A stretch of DNA of 46,623 bases from Gammaproteobacteria bacterium (GCA_025359205.1 JANYHD010000004.1:1-46623), one strand, 5' to 3'. Shown: positions 35,801 through 44,808, numbered from the stretch's first letter. The notes: generated from the sequence alone by a model not told the origin. Numbers and translations are program-made.

Positions 35801-36757
35801 ATGCGTTCCCGGATTCTCGGCACTGGCAGTTACCTGCCCGCGGGGCTGCTGACGAATGCCGACCTCGAGAAGCGCATGGATACCACCGACGCGTGGATCC
35901 GTGAGCGCACCGGCATCGAGCGGCGCCACATCGTGGCGCCTGGCGAAACCACGGTCGACATGGCCGAGCACGCCGCCCGTGCCGCCCTGGCTGCGGCCGG
36001 GCGCGACGCCAGGGAAGTCGACCTGATCATTGTCGGCACCTGCACCCCCGACCTGATCTTTCCCAATGCCGGCGTCATGCTGCAGGGGCGCCTGGGAAAC
36101 CTGGGTGGTCCCGCGCTCAGCGTCGAAGCGGCCTGCAGCGGCTTCATCTACGCGCTGTCGCTGGCCGACAAGTTCATCCGCGCCGGCGAATCGCAGCTCG
36201 CGCTCGTCGTGGGCGCCGAGTCGCTCTCGAAGCTCACCAACATGAACGATCGTGGCACGGCGATCCTGTTCGGCGACGGCGCGGGCGCGGTGCTGCTCGG
36301 GCCCGATGCCGAGCCGGGAATCCTGTCCACGCACCTGCACGCCGACGGCTCCCACCTGGAACTGCTCCGCTGCACCGGTGGCGTGTCGGCCGGGTTCCAC
36401 GCGGCAGGCGACCACATCACCATGGCCGGGAGCGAGGTGTTCAAGATTGCCGTGAAGATGCTCGGCAGCGCGGTGGATGAAGCACTCGCAGCGAACAACC
36501 TTGGCAAGGAGGCGCTCACCTGGCTGGTGCCGCACCAGGCCAATATCCGCATCATCCAGGCCACCGCGAAGAAGCTGGGCATGCCAATGGAGCGCGTCAT
36601 CGTCACGGTGGCGGACCATGCCAACACCTCGAGTGCTTCGGTGCCGCTGGCGCTCGATGTCGGCGTGCGCGACGGGCGCATCAAGCGCGGCGACCTGCTG
36701 TTGCTTGAGGCCTTCGGCGGCGGCTTTACATGGGGATCAGCGCTCGTTCGATATTGA
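35801..36757 (+). CDS. fabH: 3-oxoacyl-ACP synthase III (FabH)
   Basis: FabH starts fatty acid synthesis by condensing acetyl-CoA with malonyl-ACP. The catalytic triad is Cys112 in SVEAACSGFIYAL, His245 in WLVPHQANIRII and Asn275 in DHANTSSASVP, the same spacing as E. coli (112, 244, 274). The start is ATG 35801; GTG 35783 would add six residues not seen in the family. The protein is 318 residues. plsX does not precede it and fabD, fabG and acpP do not follow it, so the usual cluster is broken at this point. An inverted repeat overlaps its stop codon. Confidence 0.95.
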   Translation: MRSRILGTGSYLPAGLLTNADLEKRMDTTDAWIRERTGIERRHIVAPGETTVDMAEHAARAALAAAGRDAREVDLIIVGTCTPDLIFPNAGVMLQGRLGNLGGPALSVEAACSGFIYALSLADKFIRAGESQLALVVGAESLSKLTNMNDRGTAILFGDGAGAVLLGPDAEPGILSTHLHADGSHLELLRCTGGVSAGFHAAGDHITMAGSEVFKIAVKMLGSAVDEALAANNLGKEALTWLVPHQANIRIIQATAKKLGMPMERVIVTVADHANTSSASVPLALDVGVRDGRIKRGDLLLLEAFGGGFTWGSALVRY

Positions 36758-36829
36758 CCACACGGTCGCGCCCCGATACACGCTTTGTTGAACCAGGGTC
36801 CGCACCTCATGCGCGACCACGTGGTCAAT
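36753..36829. repeat. Imperfect inverted repeat overlapping the fabH stop
   Basis: ATTGACCACACGGTCGCGC (36753-36771) and GCGCGACCACGTGGTCAAT (36811-36829) are inverted copies with 17 of 19 bases matching, separated by 39 bases. The left arm includes the fabH stop codon. There is no following T-run, so it is not a simple terminator. It could be a stable mRNA stem that protects the 3' end, or a small remnant of a mobile sequence. Confidence 0.7.
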
Positions 36830-36855
36830 AGCGTCCGCTGAGACGGGCGGGGACC

Positions 36856-36890
36856 AAAAAAAAACGCCGCGATATTCGCGGCGTTTTGTT
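36856..36890. terminator. Bidirectional rho-independent terminator
   Basis: A perfect nine-base stem (ACGCCGCGA, 36864-36872, with TCGCGGCGT, 36876-36884) has a three-base loop. It has nine A residues on its left (36856-36864) and TTTTGTTT on its right. It can end both the fabH transcript (plus strand) and the lipoprotein transcript (minus strand); it is stronger for the minus strand. Confidence 0.92.
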
Positions 36891-36926
36891 TCCGGCCCGG
36901 AGGCCAGAGAAATCAGGCGAAGTAAC

Positions 36927-37259
36927 TTACTTCGACACCGACTTCTTGAACATGCGATCGATCTTCTCGTTGGTCGCATCGACGCCGGACTGCGCGGCCT
37001 GGGCGGCAGCCAGAGCCTGGTTCGCGGTGCTCTGCGCAGCGGCAGCGGCAGACGAAGCTGCAGCGGCCTCCGAGCTGGCCTTGGCGGCGGCGTTCTCAGC
37101 CGTCTTGTCCGCCATGTGCGCGGCTACGTTGGACTGCAACGTGCCCACCTGAGTCTTGAGCGCGTCGACTTCAGCCTGCAGCGGCTTGAGGTCCGTACAA
37201 CCAGCCAGACCGACGACAGCCGCAGCGGCAGCCAGCTTCACAAAAATTGCCTTGTTCAT
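36927..37259 (-). CDS. Small alanine-rich outer-membrane lipoprotein (Lpp/OprI-like)
   Basis: A 110-residue lipoprotein. The signal peptide ends in the lipobox VVGLAGC, giving a lipid-modified cysteine near residue 22. The mature part is coiled-coil-like: LKPLQAEVDALKTQVGTLQS, then a long Ala/Ser/Gln-rich heptad region, ending NEKIDRMFKKSVSK. The end resembles Pseudomonas OprI (ANERALRMLEKASRK), including a final lysine that could be linked to peptidoglycan. It probably tethers the outer membrane to the cell wall. ATG 37259 has GGGGA nine bases upstream and gives a proper signal peptide. The terminator at 36856-36890 lies just past its stop. Confidence 0.82.
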   Translation of the reverse strand: MNKAIFVKLAAAAAVVGLAGCTDLKPLQAEVDALKTQVGTLQSNVAAHMADKTAENAAAKASSEAAAASSAAAAAQSTANQALAAAQAAQSGVDATNEKIDRMFKKSVSK

Positions 37260-37474
37260 TTGAAAAATCCCCATAGTGTTCTTGCGTGTGAGTACCAACC
37301 GCGCCACGCCTTCACAACATCGCTGTCGCGGGAGTTCTGCGGAGCGGCAACTTGACCAAATCTGGAGGGATATTGCAAGAGATAACGCGCTGTTGTCGGT
37401 ATGCTGCGACATATTTATCAACGCCTTAGCGTACCCTGGCGCACAGACTAAACGGCTTTTAATCTGCTAGCATA

Positions 37475-37490
37475 CTGTATATAATTACAG
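37475..37490 (+). promoter_or_regulatory. SOS box (LexA operator) of lexA
   Basis: CTGTATATAATTACAG at 37475-37490 is a perfect CTGT-N8-ACAG LexA site. It ends two bases before the lexA ATG and contains a perfect TATAAT (37480-37485). LexA bound here would cover the -10 element and the transcription start of its own gene. Confidence 0.93.
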
Positions 37491-37492
37491 GT

Positions 37493-38101
37493 ATGTCAGA
37501 CCTTACCCCACGTCAATCCCAGGTCCTGCACCTCATCCGTAGGGCGCTGGTCACTACCGGCATGCCGCCTACCCGCGCGGAAATCGCCGATCAGCTCGGG
37601 TTCCGCTCGCCCAACGCCGCAGAAGAACATCTGCGGGCCCTGGCGCGCAAGGGCTGTGTCGAGCTGGTGCCGGGCTCGTCGCGGGGCATCCGCCTCAAGG
37701 ATACGCTGCGCGAGCAGCTGGGGCTCCCGCTCATCGGTCGCGTCGCGGCCGGCCGGCCGATACTGGCCGAAGAGCACATCGTCGATCATCTCAACATCGA
37801 CCCGGCGCTGTTCCAGCCGCGGCCCCACTACCTGCTCAAGGTCGTGGGCATGAGCATGAAAGATGCCGGCATCCTCGACGGCGACCTGGTGGCCGTGCAT
37901 CGCACCAGCGAGGTGCGCAACCGGCAGATCATCGTTGCGCGACTCGAAAACGAAGTCACGGTGAAACGCTACCGGCAGCAAGGCTCGGTCGTGTGGCTGA
38001 TGCCCGAAAACGCCGATTTCGAACCGATCCGCGTCGACCTGCACCACGAGCCGCTCCTGATCGAGGGCGTGGTGGTCGGGGTGGTGCGGCGCGGCAGCTG
38101 A
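37493..38101 (+). CDS. lexA: LexA repressor
   Basis: LexA represses the SOS genes and cleaves itself when RecA is activated by damaged DNA. The winged helix at the N-terminus contains [20 protein letters not shown]. The cleavage site is Ala86-Gly87 in [10 protein letters not shown], and the catalytic pair is Ser121 (GMSMKD) and Lys158 (VTVKRY). The length of 202 is the same as E. coli. Its own SOS box lies directly before the start codon, and a -10 TATAAT ends eight bases before ATG, so the mRNA may be leaderless. No recA or sulA is next to it. Confidence 0.97.
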   Translation: MSDLTPRQSQVLHLIRRALVTTGMPPTRAEIADQLGFRSPNAAEEHLRALARKGCVELVPGSSRGIRLKDTLREQLGLPLIGRVAAGRPILAEEHIVDHLNIDPALFQPRPHYLLKVVGMSMKDAGILDGDLVAVHRTSEVRNRQIIVARLENEVTVKRYRQQGSVVWLMPENADFEPIRVDLHHEPLLIEGVVVGVVRRGS

Positions 38102-38107
38102 GGGCTT

Positions 38108-38383
38108 TCAGTGCCCGGCGCGTGACGACTTCGGTTTTCGCTGCGTGCCGCGCTGCTGCCCATCGCCAATGTCGTAATCTTCAAAATCGCTGATCAGTTC
38201 GGCGGTGTGCCGCTGCTCCATCCGCCGCTCGAGGCGCCGCCAGGCCGGCTCGCCATTCTTGGCCGCGCGCCGCTTGGCGATTTCCATGTCCTTCATGACG
38301 CGATCGACATCGAGCGCGTCGTCGCCGACGCTCTCGTCGCCGTCGTCGTCGTCAAACTCTTCTGATTCCGAGTTTCCACCCAT
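38108..38383 (-). CDS. Small acidic/basic protein, possibly PA3496-like
   Basis: A 91-residue protein with a very acidic N-terminus (SEEFDDDDGDESVGDDALDV), a charged helix EPAWRRLERRMEQRHTAELI, then DFEDYDIGDG and a basic end. The WRRLE-EQR-E-L-SDFEDYD pattern resembles the Pseudomonas PA3496 family (putative envelope integrity protein), but the match is short. No membrane segment or signal is seen. It lies 89 bases after gspF on the same strand and could be cotranscribed with it, and is convergent with lexA with six bases between. Function unknown. Confidence 0.65.
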   Translation of the reverse strand: MGGNSESEEFDDDDGDESVGDDALDVDRVMKDMEIAKRRAAKNGEPAWRRLERRMEQRHTAELISDFEDYDIGDGQQRGTQRKPKSSRAGH

Positions 38384-38472
38384 GGCAGCATTTCCGGGAA
38401 ATGGTGCAAGCCGTCTGTGCGGAAAATAAATCCAACCGGGCGCCGATGCAATGGCGGTAGTTCACATTTTCG

Positions 38473-39696
38473 TCAGTGGATGAGCGTATTCATCTCGAAT
38501 ATGGGCAACAGCATCGCAAACACGATGCCCATGACGAACAAGCCCATGAAAACAATGAGCAGCGGCCCGAGCAGCCCCGTCAGCGCGGTCACCAGGCCTT
38601 CGAGCTCCCGCTCCTGGTTGAGGGCCGCGCGTTCGAGCATGTTCTCGAGCTGGCCGCTGGATTCACCGCTGGAAATGAGGTGGATGGTCATCGGCGGGAA
38701 CAGGCGGCTCTGGCTGAGCGAGCGGCCGATCGGGGCACCCTCGCGCACACGCGCGGTCGCCTCGGTCACCGCATCGCGCATCGGCAGGTTGTTGACCACC
38801 TCCCCGGAGATGCGCAACGCGTCCAGCACGGGCACGGCGCTCGCCGTGAGTATGCTGAGCGTGCGGGTAAAGCGCGCCGTGTTGAAGCCGCGCAGGAGTC
38901 TGCCGGCCAGCGGCACCGTCAGGAGCCAGCGGTGGACGCGACGCTGGTGTGCGGGATCGCGTTTCCAGCGGCCGAACAGCAGCGCTGCGGCGATCAGCGC
39001 GAGCAGGCCCCAGATGCCGTAGTGGCGGATCAGGTCGCTGACCGCCACCAGCGCGCGGGTCATGAGCGGGAGCTTCGCGTGGCTGTCCTGAAATACCTGC
39101 ACCACCTTCGGCACCACGTAGGCCAGCAACACGGAGACGATCATGAAACTGAGGATCGTCAGCACGATCGGATACAGCATCGCGCCGAGCACTTTCTGGC
39201 GCAGCAGTTCGCGGCTCTCGGTGTAGTCGGCCAGGCGCTCGAGCACCGTGTCGAGGTGCCCGGACTGCTCGCCGGCGGCGACCGTGGCCCGGTAGATCTC
39301 CGGGAACACACGCGGGAAGTCCGCGAACCCCGCGGCCAGCGTGTGGCCTTCCATGACACGGGCGCGGACGCCGAGCAAAATCCCCTGCACCCGCGGGCGT
39401 TCGGTCTGCTGCGACACCGCCAGCAGCGATTCCTCCAGCGGGAGCCCGGCGCGCACCAGCGTCGCCAGCTGCCGGGTGAGGAGCGAGAGATCGGCGGTCG
39501 AAACGCGTTTGCGCAGCGCGAAGCCCTGGCCGGCGCGCTGCGTGCGCGACTCCTGCGCCGCAACCTCCGCGACCGTCACCGGCAGCAGCGATTTCTCGCG
39601 CAGCAGGGCGCGCACCTGGCGCGCGGTGTCGCCCTCCAGCACGCCCTGGTGCTGGCGGCCGGCGCTGTCGAGCGCGGTGTATGCGAAGGCGCCCAT
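38473..39696 (-). CDS. gspF: Type II secretion inner-membrane platform protein GspF
   Basis: GspF anchors the secretion ATPase and pseudopilus assembly in the inner membrane. The N-terminal part begins GAFAYTALDSAGRQHQGVLE. Two GspF domains are seen: LLTRQLATLVRAGLPLEESL and FTRTLSILTASAVPVLDALR. Three membrane segments are LTILSFMIVSVLLAYVVPKV, WGLLALIAAALLFG and LLGPLLIVFMGLFVMGIVFA. The 407-residue length matches the family. ATG 39696 is chosen because family members begin MGAFAYxALD; sequence further upstream lies inside gspE. It follows gspE after 22 bases. Confidence 0.93.
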   Translation of the reverse strand: MGAFAYTALDSAGRQHQGVLEGDTARQVRALLREKSLLPVTVAEVAAQESRTQRAGQGFALRKRVSTADLSLLTRQLATLVRAGLPLEESLLAVSQQTERPRVQGILLGVRARVMEGHTLAAGFADFPRVFPEIYRATVAAGEQSGHLDTVLERLADYTESRELLRQKVLGAMLYPIVLTILSFMIVSVLLAYVVPKVVQVFQDSHAKLPLMTRALVAVSDLIRHYGIWGLLALIAAALLFGRWKRDPAHQRRVHRWLLTVPLAGRLLRGFNTARFTRTLSILTASAVPVLDALRISGEVVNNLPMRDAVTEATARVREGAPIGRSLSQSRLFPPMTIHLISSGESSGQLENMLERAALNQERELEGLVTALTGLLGPLLIVFMGLFVMGIVFAMLLPIFEMNTLIH

Positions 39697-39718
39697 GGTT
39701 GAGGTGCGCTTTTGGGCG

Positions 39719-41212
39719 TCAATCCTCGCGCGTGACGCGCAGGACTTCCTCGATGGTCGTCGTGCCGCGCAGCGCCTTGGCGAGGCCATCTTCGCGGATC
39801 GAGGGCGTGTGCGTTCGTGCCCGGCGCTCGAGATCCTGCTCGCTGGCGCCGTCATGGATCATGGTGCGCATGGCATCGTCGACCACGACCAGCTCGTAGA
39901 TGCCGGTGCGTCCGCGATACCCGGCGGGACCGGGGGCCGGCCGGTAGAGCGTGGGCGAGGGCTGATCGGCGCCGAGCCCGAGGAGCCGCCGCTCGTAATC
40001 ACCCGCCGCAAAGCTCTGGCGCGACTCGGGGTTCAGCACGCGTACCAGGCGCTGCGCCACCACGCCGATCAGGCTTGAGGAGAGCAGGAAGGGCTCGATG
40101 CCCATGTCGCGCAGGCGCGTCAGTGCGCCCGCGGCGGTGTTGGTATGGAGCGTCGAGAGCACCAGGTGCCCGGTGAGCGAGGCCTGCACCGCGATCTGCG
40201 CGGTCTCGAGGTCGCGGATCTCACCGACCATCACCACGTCCGGGTCCTGGCGCAGGATGGCGCGCAAGCCCCGGGCGAAGGTCATCTCCACTTTGGTGTT
40301 GACCTGCGTCTGGCCGATGCCGTCAATGTAGTACTCGATCGGATCCTCGACGGTCATGATGTTGCGCGTGTTGTCGTTCAGTCGCTCGAGCGCGGCGTAG
40401 AGCGTGGTCGTCTTGCCCGACCCGGTGGGGCCGGTGACCAGCAGGATGCCGTGCGGCTTGTGGATCAGCTCATCAATCAGCGTCTGCGTCGGCCCGTCCA
40501 TGCCGAGGCTCGCGAGCTCGAGCCGGCCACCCTGCTTGTCGAGCAGGCGCAATACCACCCGCTCGCCATGGCCGGAGGGAATGGTCGAAACACGCACGTC
40601 GACCGAGCGGCCGGCAATTCGCAGGCTGATGCGCCCGTCCTGCGGCAGGCGCTTCTCGGCAATGTCGAGCCGCGACATGACCTTGATGCGCGAGACCACC
40701 AGCGGCGCCACCGCGCGGCGCGACTGCAGCACTTCGCGCAGTACGCCGTCGACCCGGAATCGAACCACCAGGCGGTTTTCGAAGGGCTCGATGTGAATGT
40801 CCGAGGCGCCCTCGCGCACGGCCTGGGTGAGCACCGCGTTGATCAGGCGGATGATCGGCGCGTCATCGCTGCTCTCGAGCAGGTCGGCCTGCTCCGGCAG
40901 ATCCTGCACCAGGTCAGCGAGGTCGGTGTTGCCTTCCAGGCCTTCGACCGCCTGCATCGATTCGTTGCCGGCCTCATAGGTCTTTTGCAGCAGGGCGTCG
41001 AATTCCTCCGCGCTGATTGGCGTGTAGGTCATCGGCACGCGCACCAGGCGCCGCACTTCGGCGACCGCCGCCGGCGCGATCGGCGGGCGGTACAGACATT
41101 CCGCGGCGCCATTGCCCGAGACGCGCACCAGCAGGCCATGGCGGCGCGCGAATGCGAAAGGCAGGCGTAGTGCGTTCGGATTGGCTGGGACGGCTGCCAA
41201 CGGAACGCTCAA
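39719..41212 (-). CDS. gspE: Type II secretion ATPase GspE lacking the zinc cysteines
   Basis: GspE is the cytoplasmic ATPase that drives pseudopilus assembly. Motifs: [20 protein letters not shown], Walker [19 protein letters not shown] near residue 261, Asp box [18 protein letters not shown], Walker [21 protein letters not shown], His box [18 protein letters not shown]. The usual tetracysteine zinc module is missing: where others read RVLCPxCR and GCxxCxxxGYRGRTG, this one has [10 protein letters not shown] and [12 protein letters not shown]. The N-terminus also contains a GspE N-domain ([18 protein letters not shown]). The start TTG 41212 overlaps the gspD stop (TTGA). It has 497 residues. 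Confidence 0.93.
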   Translation of the reverse strand: MSVPLAAVPANPNALRLPFAFARRHGLLVRVSGNGAAECLYRPPIAPAAVAEVRRLVRVPMTYTPISAEEFDALLQKTYEAGNESMQAVEGLEGNTDLADLVQDLPEQADLLESSDDAPIIRLINAVLTQAVREGASDIHIEPFENRLVVRFRVDGVLREVLQSRRAVAPLVVSRIKVMSRLDIAEKRLPQDGRISLRIAGRSVDVRVSTIPSGHGERVVLRLLDKQGGRLELASLGMDGPTQTLIDELIHKPHGILLVTGPTGSGKTTTLYAALERLNDNTRNIMTVEDPIEYYIDGIGQTQVNTKVEMTFARGLRAILRQDPDVVMVGEIRDLETAQIAVQASLTGHLVLSTLHTNTAAGALTRLRDMGIEPFLLSSSLIGVVAQRLVRVLNPESRQSFAAGDYERRLLGLGADQPSPTLYRPAPGPAGYRGRTGIYELVVVDDAMRTMIHDGASEQDLERRARTHTPSIREDGLAKALRGTTTIEEVLRVTRED

Positions 41213-43269
41213 GGTGTACCCCCGGCCGTGGGTTTCGCAGGAACCGCAGCGGGCGCGTCCGGCGGTGGCGGCGCTGCGGTGGGCGCTGGCGCCTTGAGAT
41301 CCGGCTGGATGAGGTCCGGCAGGGGGTCGAGCTTCTGGAAGGGCTGCAGCGGCGCGAGCGTGGTCTCGCGACCCAACTTCCGCTGCTCCTCGCGCACGGC
41401 GTTGTACTTGCTGTCGGTCTCGAGCGCCGCCTGGCGATCGTTGCGCAGTATGTGGGGTTGCAGGAATACCATCAGGTTGGTCTTGCCCTTGGTGGTATCC
41501 CGGGTGCGGAACAGTTCGCCCAGCAACGGGATACGGCCCAGCCACGGGACGCGCTGTTCCGAGTTGATCGACTTGTCCTGCATCAGGCCGCCGATGACCA
41601 GCGTGCCGCCGTCGGGAATCAGCACCGTGGTCTTGATGGTGCGCTTGTTGGTGATCAGGTCGACCGCGCCAGCCGAACTGCCGGCGAGGCTCGAGCTCTC
41701 GACCTCGACCTTGAGCACGACCGCGTCGCCCTCGTTGATCTGCGGCGTCACGGTGAGGATGGTGCCCACCTGCTGGCGCTGCACCGTCTGGAAGGCGCTG
41801 CTGGTGCCCGTGGTGCCGGTGTACTGGCCGGTGATGAACGGCACTTCCTGCGCGACCTCGATCTTCGACTCTTCGTTGTCGCGCATCGTGATGGTCGGCT
41901 TGGAGATGATGTTGGTGCGCGAATCGCCCTGCAGCGCACGCACGATGGCGCCGAAGTTCACGCCCGTGGCCTGCAGCCGCCCGATGCCGAAATTGGTGCC
42001 GCTGACCTTGCCGAGGTTGGCCGCGCCGCCCTTGGCCGCGGCGTACAGGTCAATGGCCGAGGCGCCGCCGATCGGTTCGATGAACCCGCCCACCGCCAGC
42101 TTGCTGTTGGAACCGTCGAGGATCCAGTTCACGCCGAGGTCCGCCGTCTTGTCGGCGGCCACCTCGACGATGATCGCTTCCACTTCCACCTGCGCGCGGC
42201 GGATGTCGAGCTTGTCGATCACCGCGTTGAGCGCGCGCATGGTGCGCTGGGGCGCGGTGATGATCAGCGCATTGGTGTCCTTGTCAGCCCAGATCGTGCC
42301 GGTGCCGCCGGCCAGGGACACGGTGGCTGGACTGCCGGCGCCGGGAGGTGCGGTTGCGCCTTTGACGGCCGCATTGCCGGAGATCTGCTCCTTGAGCTTG
42401 GTGGCCAGATCCTCGGCCTTGGCATAGTTGAGGTAGCGCACGGTGGTTTCGCCGCCGGTATCGAGCGGCGTATCCAGGTTCGCGATCAGGGCGCGGATGC
42501 GCAGGCGCTGGGCAGGGTCGCCGCTCATCAGGACGCTGTTGGAACGGTCGTCGGCGACCAGCCGCAGGCTGGTTCCGCCGCCATCGCCCCCCTGCGTGAC
42601 CAGCGAACTGAGCACGCGCACCGTGTCGGCCGCAGTGGCGCTCTGCAGCGGGATGACGTCGATGTCCGAACCGCCGCTCTGGTCGATGCGCGCGATGATG
42701 CGCGTCATGCGGTTGACGTTCGCGGCGTGGTCGGAGATCACCAGCATGTTGGCGCCGGTGACGGCGGCAAGCTGCGCGTTCTGCGGCATCAGCGGCCGCA
42801 GCACCGGCACCAGTTGGGCGGCGCTCACGTTGGTGACCGAGATGACCTGCGTCACCACGTCGTCGGAGGTCGAGCTGACGCGGCCCGGCAGATCGTCGCC
42901 CGGAACCTGGCGCATGTTGGTGTCCGGAAGCACCTTGATGACGTTTCCGGACGGCACGGCGATGAAGCCGTGCACCTGCAGGACGGAGAGGAACCCCTGG
43001 TAGAACTGCTCCGGCGTCATGGCCGTGCCCGGGCCCGACAACCACGTGACCTGCGCATGAACGCCAGGCGCGATGATGAAATTGCGGCCGGTGGCCTGGC
43101 TGACCAGGTCGATGAGCTGGGTAATGTCCGCATCGCGGAAGTTCGGCGTGATGCGCTGACCCTGCGGTGGCTGGGCGCTGCTGCTGACGCCGGTGGTCAG
43201 CAGGAGCGCTGCGGCGAGTGCGCTCGCGAGCAGGGCGCGGCGCAGGGCAGGTGCGGGCATGGTTTGCAT
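41209..43269 (-). CDS. gspD: Type II secretion secretin GspD
   Basis: GspD forms the outer-membrane pore of the type II system. A signal peptide ([20 protein letters not shown]) is followed by N0-N3 domains ([40 protein letters not shown]) and the secretin core with [29 protein letters not shown] and [20 protein letters not shown]. The C-terminus ends in a proline/alanine-rich tail. The 686-residue length is normal. The start may be ATG 43269 or ATG 43260; both give a signal peptide. It follows gspC after 14 bases and overlaps gspE by four. Confidence 0.95.
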   Translation of the reverse strand: MQTMPAPALRRALLASALAAALLLTTGVSSSAQPPQGQRITPNFRDADITQLIDLVSQATGRNFIIAPGVHAQVTWLSGPGTAMTPEQFYQGFLSVLQVHGFIAVPSGNVIKVLPDTNMRQVPGDDLPGRVSSTSDDVVTQVISVTNVSAAQLVPVLRPLMPQNAQLAAVTGANMLVISDHAANVNRMTRIIARIDQSGGSDIDVIPLQSATAADTVRVLSSLVTQGGDGGGTSLRLVADDRSNSVLMSGDPAQRLRIRALIANLDTPLDTGGETTVRYLNYAKAEDLATKLKEQISGNAAVKGATAPPGAGSPATVSLAGGTGTIWADKDTNALIITAPQRTMRALNAVIDKLDIRRAQVEVEAIIVEVAADKTADLGVNWILDGSNSKLAVGGFIEPIGGASAIDLYAAAKGGAANLGKVSGTNFGIGRLQATGVNFGAIVRALQGDSRTNIISKPTITMRDNEESKIEVAQEVPFITGQYTGTTGTSSAFQTVQRQQVGTILTVTPQINEGDAVVLKVEVESSSLAGSSAGAVDLITNKRTIKTTVLIPDGGTLVIGGLMQDKSINSEQRVPWLGRIPLLGELFRTRDTTKGKTNLMVFLQPHILRNDRQAALETDSKYNAVREEQRKLGRETTLAPLQPFQKLDPLPDLIQPDLKAPAPTAAPPPPDAPAAVPAKPTAGGTP

Positions 43270-43283
43270 CAGGATGTTCGCTT

Positions 43284-44351
43284 CTATTGATCGCTGGGCG
43301 ATTGTTCGGGTTCCGGGTCCGGCGGCGGCACCGGCGCGGCTGCGCCATTGTCTATGGGTCCGGGCGCAGCGACGCTGCTGCCGGGTCCGGGCACCCGGCC
43401 GCCGCCATTCAGCGGCCCGCCGAAGGCGCCGCCACGTCGCGTGGCCTGTGCAGCCTGCGCCGCGGCGCTTTCGGCGTCGCTGACTACGGTTTCGAGGTTG
43501 AGGTTGAGATCCAGCGGCTGCCCGTTGCGCTGCACGGTCAGCGTGGCGCTCGCGGCCGAAGAGAGCGTCTGCAGGATCTCATTGCCGCGATTGACGTCGT
43601 CCAGCTGGGTGCCGTTTACCGCCGTGACCAGGTCGCCCGGGCGCAGGCCCAGCTTCGTGAAGGTGCCTATGCTCGCGCGGCCGCCCGGGAAGATCCGGTA
43701 GCCGCTGAGCTTGCCGCCGGCCAGGACCGGCTGCGCGCGCACCAGGCCGCCCAGCAGCCCGCCGCTGCCCTGGGCCAGCGCCGACAGCCGCTGCGCCGGG
43801 CTTTGCATCGGCGTGGCCGGCGGCGGTGTCGCCGCGGTCAGCGCCGGCTTCTTGGGCAACGGGAGCGACTCGATGACGCCGCCACGATCGAGCAGGACGC
43901 GGTCGGGGTAGACGGCGTGCAGCCTGACTCCCCCGGGCACCGCGCCCCCTACCGCGTACAGGCGCGCGGCGGCGGAACTGGGGCCGATGATCGCAAGCCC
44001 GCGCTTCGGATCCGGCACGGCGAGCACGCCTGAGAGCACCAGCTGGACGGCGGTCTGCGGCGCATCGGCATCGGTGGGACCAGCAGCGGCTTCGCCGAAC
44101 AGGTGGGCGGCGACAATGTCCGACACCTGCAGGGCGGCCGGATGTGCCCCCGCCACCCACGGCGAGCGCGGGGCGCCCGATCCAGCCGTGGCAGCCGGCC
44201 CGGACGCCGCGCTACGGCTCTGGGGAGTCACCAGGAAACCGGCCTGGACAGCCAGCAGCGCCGCCAGGGCCGCCACCGCCAGCCGGGGGCCGTGCTCAGC
44301 GAGCGCCGCCTGCAGCCCCGCGACTGACTTGAGTTCTGCCAATCCACCCAT
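43284..44351 (-). CDS. gspC: Type II secretion inner-membrane protein GspC
   Basis: GspC links the inner-membrane platform to the secretin. One N-terminal membrane helix ([18 protein letters not shown]) is followed by the homology region ([13 protein letters not shown], then [20 protein letters not shown] and [17 protein letters not shown]) and a PDZ domain near residues 215-285 ([40 protein letters not shown]). The C-terminus is a long Pro/Gly/Ala-rich tail of about 55 residues, probably disordered. The start is ATG 44351. A promoter with -10 at 44360-44365 sits directly before it. It is divergent from clpS. Confidence 0.92.
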   Translation of the reverse strand: MGGLAELKSVAGLQAALAEHGPRLAVAALAALLAVQAGFLVTPQSRSAASGPAATAGSGAPRSPWVAGAHPAALQVSDIVAAHLFGEAAAGPTDADAPQTAVQLVLSGVLAVPDPKRGLAIIGPSSAAARLYAVGGAVPGGVRLHAVYPDRVLLDRGGVIESLPLPKKPALTAATPPPATPMQSPAQRLSALAQGSGGLLGGLVRAQPVLAGGKLSGYRIFPGGRASIGTFTKLGLRPGDLVTAVNGTQLDDVNRGNEILQTLSSAASATLTVQRNGQPLDLNLNLETVVSDAESAAAQAAQATRRGGAFGGPLNGGGRVPGPGSSVAAPGPIDNGAAAPVPPPDPEPEQSPSDQ

Positions 44352-44359
44352 ATCACTGC

Positions 44360-44389
44360 ATGATACGGCGCGGCGCTCGCGTCACTCAA
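44360..44389 (-). promoter_or_regulatory. Promoter of gspC-D-E-F
   Basis: On the minus strand TTGAGT (44389-44384) and TATCAT (44365-44360) are separated by 18 bases. Transcription would begin near 44353, one or two bases before the gspC ATG (44351), predicting a leaderless mRNA. Confidence 0.55.
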
Positions 44390-44450
44390 CTGTATGTTTT
44401 TCCGAACTTCTTGGCCTGGTCGGCCGTCGGAGGCACCTGCGGGTGCGGTG

Positions 44451-44481
44451 TGGCACGGTCGGACTGGTACCGCTCTATAAT
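44451..44481 (+). promoter_or_regulatory. Promoter of clpS-clpA
   Basis: A perfect TATAAT (44476-44481) lies nine bases before the clpS ATG (44491). A weak -35 (TGGCAC, 44451-44456) lies 19 bases upstream of it. The expected start, ~44488, leaves at most three bases of leader. Confidence 0.45.
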
Positions 44482-44490
44482 CGGGAACAC

Positions 44491-44808
44491 ATGGCGACCT
44501 CGAATGAACGGCCCGAGCAGGGCGTGGCGGTGGCGGAGGCGGTACCCAAGACCAAGGTGCCGCCGCTGTACCGCGTGGTGCTGCTGAACGACGACTACAC
44601 GCCCATGGAATTCGTGGTGGACGTGCTCGAGCGTTTCTTCAGCATGGCCCGCCACGCGGCGACCCGGGTCATGCTCGAAGTGCACACCAGGGGCAAGGGC
44701 GAATGCGGGCTCTTTACCTACGAGATCGCCGAGACCAAAGTAGCGCAGGTCACCCATTATTCGCGCGAGCACCAGCACCCGTTGCTGTGCACGCTCGAGC
44801 AAGCCTGA
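44491..44808 (+). CDS. clpS: ClpS, adaptor for ClpAP protease
   Basis: ClpS delivers proteins with destabilising N-terminal residues to ClpAP. The conserved core [20 protein letters not shown] followed by VLERFF and the substrate-pocket region ([38 protein letters not shown]) is complete. The N-terminal ~20 residues are variable, as usual. The length of 105 residues is the same as E. coli. It begins at ATG 44491. The clpS-clpA order is conserved; clpA starts 19 bases after the clpS stop. Confidence 0.97.
   Translation: MATSNERPEQGVAVAEAVPKTKVPPLYRVVLLNDDYTPMEFVVDVLERFFSMARHAATRVMLEVHTRGKGECGLFTYEIAETKVAQVTHYSREHQHPLLCTLEQA

Noticed and set aside
41017-43290. Very long open frame on the plus strand opposite gspD (757 codons)
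   Set aside because: High GC and codon bias on the minus strand keep this frame open; the minus strand encodes clear GspD and GspE.
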